DNA of 64,000 bases from Cristatella mucedo (taxonomy: Eukaryota > Bryozoa > Phylactolaemata > Cristatellidae): contig WPIO01000093.1 in the NCBI GenBank assembly GCA_009760855.2, positions 1,511,659-1,575,658 on the forward strand, in the 5' to 3' direction. Below, one piece after another: positions 59,301 to 64,000 of this stretch. Position 1 is the first letter of the stretch, and each line of letters starts with the position of its first letter. The notes below the pieces were generated by a model. It was not told the origin of the DNA. It worked only from the letters and a program-made list of their open reading frames with translations, and did not search any database. Position numbers and translations under genes: made by a program.

Positions 59301-62300
59301 AGCCATGTCAGAGGTCACACGACTGCGACCATCCAGGTGGGGTGAGCAGACACCGGTCTGCCTACGTGTCAAACCTATGTTGCTAAGTCTTGCTGGTTAG
59401 ATATACACTACTATTTAGAATTGTGACTTGCTAGTTGTCGTTGCTTCTTTGACCTTCTTGTGATGTACAGCGTGGACCGCTTATGCATGTACCGATTGGT
59501 TCGTGTACCGATTGGTTCGTGTCGTGCATAGCAAATCACTCTGCCTTGCACCCGACTATTTTGCAGAGCTGACCGGTTTGATATTGTTTGCACGGTGTTG
59601 TGTATTTGTGACTCCTAGAGACCATGCACACCTGTTGGAGTTTGTACTCTAGCGAGCGCTCCGTCACACACTGAACAATGGAATGGTTTTGGCTTTCAAT
59701 TCAGGGTGTCGCCTGCATAGATTACTTACCTAGTGAGCCGTAATGGCTCACTAGGTAAGGTGGTTGCTTTTCACGATCTCGGCCCCGAGGTCGTGGGTTC
59801 GAATCCTGCAGTGGGCGATCCTTTATCGCTACTGCAAGCGGTGGTGATAGCCTTGAAGGCTCTTCTGTCGCTATACAAAAAGAGGCTGTTTAATCAGCTA
59901 GTATTTATTATTTATTTATAGATATCATGCATCTGCCAAAAAGGCTGCTTTAGCTGAGTTTATGCTGAAAAGCTGGAGATTGAGGTGAAGCTAGGTAGTA
60001 GTAACAAGGAAGAAACAGATTCTTTGTAAATCGGCAAAGAATAACATGAATTTGATGACGGAGCAGGGTCAGCATGTGTATCCATCTCTGCAAGTTAAGC
60101 TGTGCTTGTACCTCACTGGCTAGTTTATTTCTGATTTCGGTAGGCTATGTTTTGCTATAAATGTTATCAAACATTCTGAAGCTCTCTTTTCTGCAATCAT
60201 GTGATTTATGACTGCTTTAGGTGTATGAGCAGCACTCACAAACTTGTATTTATGTTTATCCGAAGTTACCTTTTAAGTAGTTAATGTAACTGCAGACTAC
60301 AATCATGCCTCCCAGGGGCACCGAGGGTATCTGACTGCTCTATATAAGCTAAGAGGTGCCCCTACCGGAACTGTTGGGAGTTGCCAAGCCTATATATGTC
60401 TCTTGGCCCCACTAAAAGCAGCCAATGTCAATTTATACCTCCTGTGGTAGAAATGCTGTCCCGTGGTTCCGCATGCAGGCGGAGATACCAGAATTTCAGC
60501 AAGTCGGTGCGTGCAGCCGTAGGAATCGGCTGTCAGAGAGTCAGGTAGATATGGTATGTAGCCTTCGAAACTTCGACTACTGCTAACGTAATGGTTTCAG
60601 CTCGGCACTCAACTTCAATTGAAGACATTCACATGCATTCAGTATGCACAGGGATTCAGCTCGGCATGTAAATAGTCATTTAGTAGCTTTAAACCCTGTT
60701 TTAAGAGCTAGAGACTAACACTCGATAGCTCAATTACTAGAGCACTAGCCTACCCAATCAGAGGTTGCTGGATCCTAGTAGCTTGAGGTGGCAACATTTT
60801 CCTGCTGTCTTTTCCAGCGTGGACATTGTTTGGTCTTTCTGTTATTCAAGCTAGTGGTTCTAGATTCTTTGTGTTGCAAAAATAGGGTTGCTATGTATAT
60901 GTTTAATTCATTCGTATAGCACCCTAAGGAGAACTTAATCTCTATTCAGACACTTCGCATATGCCACGGGGCTCGAGCCCACGACCTCGGCCAGACCTCC
61001 ATCGGCGCTAGCACCTTGGGGCTGGGCCAAACCAGCTCGGCACATTTAAACGGTCTTTAGTATTCAGCCACTTTTTTCAAATAAACGGTACATAATTGGA
61101 CCGAAATATGTCTGCTTTTTACTTGTTGAGCAGTGAGGTTGAAAATTAGCAATGTCACTTCCGGAGATTTATGGTCACAACCGACCCGCTTAATGTCAGT
61201 GCTTAGTACACAGTTAACTGGATTCCTATCCGCGAGCAACTCTGTCTACTTTGAGGACACAAAATGTGCTTTATATGCATTTGGATGAAAGCAGTCTGAT
61301 TTGTTTCTTAGGATTATTTCTGTACTTGTTCATTAGAATGACCATATACCTCAATACTGCCAGACCAGCTAATAAAATAAATCGCCCTTCATGTCGTGTT
61401 TGTTTTGCTGTTGCAGTCATGCATAATTGTCATCCCGATTCTGAGCCGTGTACTCGATGTGTTGCTTTTACTCAGAAGTGGTGTGTGGGTCAGCATGAGG
61501 TACGTACAGCCTTGTAGCCAGCCTTGTACATTGCCAGTTGTAGACACTAACCTTGTACATTGCCAGTTGTTAATGTGCAGCCACTTGTTGCTCTTTCTCT
61601 CTGTCATATGTGCCACTGTATATAGTCAGGGCATCCTGCCTTAGTGGGTTGGTACTCAATTTGTGCCACTCGACTGTTCATATATGAAGCACCGAGGAAA
61701 TAGTGCTGACCTTGCACTGCAATGGGGTGGGTCGACCTGCATTTTGTTCTGGCTGACCTGTGGCCGTTTAGGGAGTGCTATTCTGATCAAAAGCTTTTAT
61801 TAGAAACTGAGTAGCCCTCTGCTCATGTTGTGCATTTTGTTACTGTTGCTAGCGGTGTGCTCCAATCCTGCACCCACGTTTTACTGTGGGCCTGAGGGGG
61901 GCATCGGAGTGGTCCAGCTAGAGTGTGCCGTGAAGGAGCATAGAGGTGAGCTGTAAGCTCATCGTGCAAGAGCTATGCAAGTTAAGTGCCGTCATTTCAA
62001 ATCAGTAGTTCAGTAGAATCAAACATGATTTAAGTGAAACAAGTTTGGACTTTTTGTACTGAATGTCCGAAGTGGCTCAGTACCACAGCTTGGCCGATTT
62101 AAGATTGTTCGAAACTTACCTCGGAGCCGGGTAAACAAGAGGAGAAGGAGGGGTAAGTGCAGAAAGGAAAGAACCATTGTGGTTTGCCTTATCGACCTCC
62201 TTAGTTGCTCTTGGACCAGATAACGTTCCGTATGTTATATCTGCTGACTTGCTCGATTTTTGTGAACCGTACGCTTGGTTTTTCCGCAGCTGATGGCCAA

Positions 62301-63622
62301 CGTGCCGTGTTTCCTTGCTGAGATGGCTTGTGGACGGACGTGCGCAAAGTTGCTGCCGTGTGGAGTGCACACGTGCACCAGAACTTGCCACAAGGTGAGT
62401 GCCCGCGGCGAAGTTGAGGCTCACACCGTGTGGGCACTCGTGCTGTTCATGCCTGCGGTTCATTCAGCCCCACCCCCTTCGAGATATTCGGAATCTGGAC
62501 CCACCCCCTTCGAGATATTCGGAATCTGGACTTGCTCCTCTGTGCCTGTTAACCTGAACAATTAAACTTCCACCATGTCTAAGAGGTTAACGTACTGTCG
62601 CACAGGGCGACTGCTTGATCGACGGAAAACCATGCAGCCAGCCTTGCGCCACACCGCGACCAGACTGTGGACACGCCTGCGGTGTCCCGTGCCATGGAAG
62701 CCAGCCGTGCATTTCGTCAGCGACATGTGTAGAGCCGGTAAGTAGCTTCGTGCATACACGCAAACACACACACGCATGCGCATTTATTCTGCCGTCTGCC
62801 CAGCTTTTTTTACAGCCCAGTAAACTTAGCTTTTTTTTCTGTGTGCTTTGAATGCTTACATCTGAAGGATTCAGTGCAACTTTTTACAAGGAGTCCTACT
62901 AACCACCGGCCTTACGAGTCTTCGTATGTGCATTTGCATTTAAACATGTTACCTTGCTTGTCAAACTCATGGTTATTCATTCTCTGGCAGCGAGCTGTGA
63001 AGCACTTTGATTAAGACTTGGTTATAATAATGTTGTGAGCATGTGTGCACGTGTATTGCTGAACAGCAAGCGACTTCGAGCACTTGGAACACAACCGAAC
63101 TCGACAACGTTGAATCAAAGATTCTAGTTTCGCAGACAATCTAACCGGAGCTTTCGTCGTCTGCGCCCGGGAACGCTGCGCTCCGATTGGCAGCAGCAGG
63201 AGCGCTGCGCTTCGATTGGTCAGTCAAGGTCGGTAGGGCCCCCTAGCCTCGTACCGGCAGACAACAACATTTAAGCATGTCACTGCCATAGGCTGGGGTA
63301 TGCATTCTTTATTACGATCTCAACTTTAATAGTAGTAGTAGTAGCAGCAGCAGTAGTGTGAAGCAAACACCTCACCCTTTCAGACTGGGCAGGGGGGCTT
63401 ACCCATCTGTACCATATGCAGTTGATTGTCACCAGTAGGCTGGCCGGAATAATGTGTGCATATGAACTTGTGAAGAAGCAGAGCTGTCGACACCACATGA
63501 CTCGGTGGTAGTAATTGCAGGTGTTATTTTTTATGTTCACAGGTTGAACTGAAGTGCTTGTGTGGCCTTCGCTCTGGTAAAGTTCCTTGCAATGCAGGCA
63601 CACCTTCGGGACAGTTTTCCAG
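45896..63622 (+). CDS. NFX1: NFX1-type RING/NFX zinc-finger protein, 3' end beyond window
   Basis: Known role: NFX1 proteins (human NFX1, fly shuttle craft) bind nucleic acid through NFX-type zinc fingers, repress or activate transcription and affect mRNA stability; the RING acts in ubiquitin transfer. Seen: exons 45896-47345, 47428-47583, 49868-50060, 54153-54364, 54465-54788, 57386-57508, 57733-57836, 58219-58339, 59217-59336, 61417-61499, 62290-62394, 62606-62737 and 63543-63622, all GT-AG with matching phases, about 1067 residues in all. Order: low-complexity N-terminus (1-483), RING-type domain (about 492-560) and about eight NFX fingers such as [18 protein letters not shown] and [18 protein letters not shown]. 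The R3H domain expected in NFX1 lies beyond 64000. NFXL1 is less likely, because the CMICC...WSCxSCYHxFHxxCIKKW stretch and the exon-by-exon match follow NFX1. Confidence 0.93.
47428..47583 (+). CDS. NFX1: NFX1 exon 2, RING ligands 1-6
   Basis: Acceptor follows a T10 tract; donor GTCGGT starts at 47584. It encodes [20 protein letters not shown], then [20 protein letters not shown]. Ligands are CMIC, C of SCYH, H, H and C of LFC; the last Cys pair comes from exon 3. It is almost identical to the human RING in this part. Preceding intron is 82 nt. Confidence 0.93.
48416..48470 (-). mobile_element. SINE S1 scrap
   Basis: CCAGGCGCTTTACATATGTC followed by GGCTCGAGCCCACTGCC matches the inverted S1 body. 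Confidence 0.5.
49195..49492 (+). repeat. Decayed LINE-A 3' part
   Basis: 49375-49492 matches the LINE-A 3'UTR (TTTAGTGGGTACAATGATTTG, CATGCTGACTATGTGC) and ends GAGGATGCTTTATC plus (ATT)n at about 49478-49491. Upstream sequence is an eroded coding end. Confidence 0.65.
49493..49612 (+). repeat. Second LINE-A tail in tandem
   Basis: Another shortened 3'UTR (CATGTTTCCACTAACTATTTGATC) with its own (ATT)n tail at about 49581-49610, immediately after the tail of the preceding copy. Confidence 0.65.
49868..50060 (+). CDS. NFX1: NFX1 exon 3, end of RING and first Cys-rich segment
   Basis: Acceptor GGCCTTTTACAG ends at 49867 and the donor GTAAGT starts at 50061. It encodes [17 protein letters not shown] (completing the RING), then [20 protein letters not shown] and HSCGEVC, matching human TYTCFCGKVKNP and the IPHSCGEVC segment. 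The Ser run is encoded by an (AGC)n tract. Confidence 0.93.
50432..50762. mobile_element. hAT-type MITE, copy 2
   Basis: Terminal inverted repeats CAGAGGTCGGCAAACTTTGG and CCGAAAAGTTAGCGGACCCCTG-like. The 8-bp flanks TTCTAGAC (50424-50431) and TTGTAGAC (50763-50770) match at seven positions, the 8-bp duplication expected of hAT insertion. The 331-bp body has no transposase and is homologous to 24057-24427. Confidence 0.9.
50990..51110 (+). repeat. LINE-A-like 3' end
   Basis: GCATATGTAAAGTGCATAGA, CTTAGTTCTCTGGTGGTGCTAT and an eroded ATT-type tail form a diverged hairpin end. Confidence 0.55.
51549..51641. repeat. Inverted repeat / foldback
   Basis: Perfect 18-bp arms at 51549-51566 (TTAATCTCCAAAAAGACC) and 51624-51641, with a 57-bp spacer. 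It may be a tiny MITE or a transcribed hairpin. Confidence 0.9.
51718..52170 (-). mobile_element. LINE-A copy, 3' part
   Basis: An inverted (ATT)n tail at about 51721-51762, the hairpin, the full 3'UTR, then a coding end (minus 51973-52179) reading [20 protein letters not shown] and [14 protein letters not shown]-like sequence. Well preserved. Confidence 0.85.
53290..53960 (+). mobile_element. Non-LTR RT core, decayed
   Basis: Plus-strand frames show [16 protein letters not shown], then [20 protein letters not shown] and later LLVFAGSV-like and GSVLGPL-like remnants, the order of non-LTR RT domains 1-4. An (ATT)n run at about 53529-53546 interrupts it. The frame is destroyed. Confidence 0.7.
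54153..54364 (+). CDS. NFX1: NFX1 exon 4, NFX fingers
   Basis: Acceptor TTTATTTTACAG ends at 54152 and the donor GTAAGG starts at 54365. It encodes [20 protein letters not shown], then [20 protein letters not shown] and CPPC: the end of one NFX finger and a complete second one. Phase 2 in and phase 1 out. Confidence 0.93.
54465..54788 (+). CDS. NFX1: NFX1 exon 5, NFX finger and Cys-rich linker
   Basis: Acceptor TATATTTGCAG ends at 54464 after a 100-nt intron; donor GTGATT starts at 54789. It encodes [20 protein letters not shown], then HSGPCPPC and [20 protein letters not shown], aligned with the human [20 protein letters not shown] and TCMDPVPSCGKVCGKPLPC segments. Confidence 0.93.
55240..56110. 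repeat. Dispersed repeat E, interrupted copy
   Basis: Collinear with 19185-19665 in two halves, 55258-55575 and 55956-56095. The interruption is an inverted LINE-A. Confidence 0.75.
55576..55955 (-). mobile_element. LINE-A 3' part inserted in repeat E
   Basis: Inverted (ATT)n tail, shortened hairpin (the GAGATTAAGTT loop is partly deleted), 3'UTR and the last coding codons to about 55955. Flanks on both sides are repeat E. Confidence 0.85.
56260..56860 (+). mobile_element. Decayed LINE-A copy
   Basis: [13 protein letters not shown] near 56325 and [13 protein letters not shown]-like sequence mark the RT C-terminal domain. GCCTGGATAGAGATCG followed by TTGTTCTCTTTGGATGC near 56790-56825 is a diverged hairpin. 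Confidence 0.7.
57386..57508 (+). CDS. NFX1: NFX1 exon 6, NFX finger
   Basis: Encodes [20 protein letters not shown], then [18 protein letters not shown]. Donor GTATGT starts at 57509. AG dinucleotides at 57378, 57381 and 57384 could each serve as acceptor without changing the frame, adding zero to two residues. Confidence 0.88.
57733..57836 (+). CDS. NFX1: NFX1 exon 7
   Basis: Acceptor TCATTTGGTAG ends at 57732 and the donor GTAAGT starts at 57837. It encodes [20 protein letters not shown] then LCCKRE, matching human [20 protein letters not shown] and ICC. It has CC in place of the usual CH, as in the human protein. Confidence 0.93.
57897..58015 (+). mobile_element. SINE S3 copy
   Basis: Head GAGTGGTACGGTGGTCGCAC, B box GGTTCGATTCT near 57950 and the body CTTAATTGCCCACTG. 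It lies in the intron between NFX1 exons 7 and 8. Confidence 0.65.
58219..58339 (+). CDS. NFX1: NFX1 exon 8, NFX finger
   Basis: Acceptor GATGAAACACAG ends at 58218 and the donor GTGAGT starts at 58340. It encodes [20 protein letters not shown] then [11 protein letters not shown], matching human [20 protein letters not shown] and HRGNCQTC. Phase 0 in and phase 1 out. Confidence 0.93.
58340..59216. other. NFX1 intron, nothing recognised
   Basis: The 20-mer CCTGCACTCCAACGATTCCA near 58436 also occurs near 58060 on the other side of exon 8; nothing else is notable. Confidence 0.5.
59217..59336 (+). CDS. NFX1: NFX1 exon 9
   Basis: Acceptor CGCTGCCAG ends at 59216 and the donor GTGGGG starts at 59337. 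It encodes [20 protein letters not shown], then [20 protein letters not shown], closely matching human [20 protein letters not shown]. One of the best-conserved exons. Confidence 0.94.
59489..59520. repeat. 16-bp tandem duplication
   Basis: Two perfect units of GTACCGATTGGTTCGT. Confidence 0.95.
59728..59930 (+). mobile_element. tRNA-derived SINE, family S2
   Basis: A box in TGGCTCACTAGGTAAGGTGG, perfect B box GGTTCGAATCC at 59796-59806, AAAAAGAGGCTGTTTAATCAG tail and an A/T-rich end. A short inverted match of the head to the flank (TTACCTAGTGAGCC..GGCTCACTAGGTAA) makes the first bases palindromic. Confidence 0.85.
60725..60795 (+). repeat. tRNA-like relic
   Basis: GATAGCTCAATTACTAGAGC resembles an A box and D arm and GGTTGCTGGATCC an eroded B box. 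The anticodon and acceptor stems do not pair well, so it is taken as a SINE relic, not a tRNA gene. Confidence 0.4.
60905..61045 (-). mobile_element. tRNA-derived SINE, family S1
   Basis: Inverted S1: GTATAGCACCCTAAGGAGAAC with TTAATCTCTATTCAG, then CATATGCCACGGGGCTCGAG and the head complement GGGCCAAACCAGCTCG. Confidence 0.85.
61417..61499 (+). CDS. NFX1: NFX1 exon 10
   Basis: Acceptor GCTGTTGCAG ends at 61416 and the donor GTACGT starts at 61500. It encodes [20 protein letters not shown] then WCVGQHE, matching human [20 protein letters not shown]. Phase 1 in and phase 0 out. Confidence 0.93.
61853..61945 (+). other. Cassette-exon-like segment in NFX1 intron
   Basis: Bounded by TTGCTAG and GTGAGC, 93 nt long. 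It is not needed to join exons 10 and 11, which fit the human protein without a gap. In the gene's frame it would introduce TAG. In another frame it is open and contains Cys residues. Confidence 0.3.
62290..62394 (+). CDS. NFX1: NFX1 exon 11, NFX finger
   Basis: Acceptor GTTTTTCCGCAG ends at 62289 and the donor GTGAGT starts at 62395. It encodes [20 protein letters not shown] then [13 protein letters not shown], matching human [20 protein letters not shown] and PCGMHKCQRLCHK. 35 codons in phase 0. Confidence 0.94.
62470..62531. repeat. 31-bp tandem duplication
   Basis: Two units of CCACCCCCTTCGAGATATTC plus 11 bases, at 62470-62500 and 62501-62531, in the short intron between NFX1 exons 11 and 12. 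Confidence 0.95.
62606..62737 (+). CDS. NFX1: NFX1 exon 12
   Basis: Acceptor ACTGTCGCACAG ends at 62605 and the donor GTAAGT starts at 62738. It encodes [20 protein letters not shown] then [15 protein letters not shown], matching human GECLVDEPCKQPCTTPRADC. 44 codons in phase 0. Confidence 0.94.
62738..63542. other. NFX1 intron
   Basis: Contains a (TAG)n/(CAG)n tract at 63329-63357 and two copies of GCGCTGCGCT(T/C)CGATTGG-like sequence near 63172-63222. Nothing else recognised. Confidence 0.6.
63543..63622 (+). CDS. NFX1: NFX1 exon 13, last in window
   Basis: Acceptor TTATGTTCACAG ends at 63542. It encodes [20 protein letters not shown], matching human VELQCECGRRKEMVICSEA. The donor chosen is GTGAAG at 63623 (phase 2); an earlier GTAAAG at 63578 is possible but would cut the conserved Cys. 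The rest of the gene is beyond the window. Confidence 0.88.
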
Positions 63623-64000
63623 GTGAAGCTTTCTGCTGTTTGCAGGTCCTGCTTATGCCTGCCCTTACAGGGAACAGTAGTTGGAATTCAATTGCCCTCC
63701 GTGCAGGCTTGAAGTTGCAGCAATCTTGAGTTGCAGCTATCCTGCTATGCAAAGTGTGTTGCATGCTAAATGTGTGCTTGGTTTCTGGTTCTTGCTGCTG
63801 TTCGATCGGTTGATGCAGCTGCTATAGAACCAGACTGTTAATAGAAATTTCTTGTGTAGGTGCAACTTGCTTGCCTGGAATAGTCATGCGCATGTAAGCA
63901 ACTGTGTGCAGTCCTCTAGCTAAGACTTTTTCAAAGGATAACATTTGGACCATATATAGGCATAATCACCCTAGTGCTTCTCTATTACCTCTGATCTCAC
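63623..64000. other. NFX1 intron, cut by window end
   Basis: No exon or repeat recognised. Confidence 0.5.

Larger units (their letters stand above)
59337..61416. other. NFX1 intron
   Basis: Holds a 16-bp tandem duplication (59489-59520), SINE S2 (59728-59930), a tRNA-like segment (60725-60795) and an inverted SINE S1 (60905-61045). Nothing else recognised. Confidence 0.65.

Noticed and set aside
1-64000. CRISPR array, operon-like gene clusters, bacterial promoters or terminators
   Set aside because: The spliced gene structure is eukaryotic, and none of the direct repeats has the regular spacer pattern of a CRISPR array.

Overview
The window is animal nuclear DNA. Coding sequence sits in short, GT-AG spliced exons spread through long introns, and the rest is packed with decayed LINEs, tRNA-derived SINEs, LTR elements, hAT MITEs and microsatellites. 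The two host genes I can support are homologues of metazoan TRPC4AP and NFX1. Divergence from the human proteins, as I remember them, together with the CR1/L2-like LINEs, suggests an invertebrate, possibly an early-branching one such as a sponge. I cannot name the species.

Layout. (1) 1-22340, plus strand: the 3' part of a TRPC4AP/TRUSS gene. Fourteen coding exons (688-21470) encode roughly the C-terminal 518 residues, followed by a 3'UTR with AATAAA at 22319; earlier exons lie before the window. Splice phases agree across every junction except exon 7, where one extra A in an A6 run breaks the frame. (2) 22340-44000: a gene-poor graveyard of mobile DNA. It holds two LINE families, a hAT MITE, LTR-like modules, a degraded Ty3/gypsy-type element on the minus strand (36.9-39.6 kb) whose protease region was split by a LINE, a three-unit tandem repeat and a GC-rich minisatellite. 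(3) 45896-63622, plus strand: an NFX1 gene. A long low-complexity first coding exon is followed by a RING-type zinc-binding domain and about eight NFX-type zinc fingers in twelve further exons. The R3H end lies past the window.

The two genes share no evident pathway beyond both belonging to ubiquitin-linked families: TRPC4AP is a CUL4-DDB1 substrate receptor, and NFX1 carries a RING domain and acts on nucleic acid.

The most informative non-genic biology is the relationship among repeats. LINE-A copies end in a conserved hairpin followed by an (ATT)n tail. A tRNA-derived SINE (S1) carries the same hairpin at its own 3' end, which fits a SINE borrowing the LINE's reverse transcriptase. Nested insertions give a relative age order. 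Exon boundaries were placed by eye from splice signals, phase continuity and remembered family sequences. Repeat boundaries are approximate. No database search was possible.
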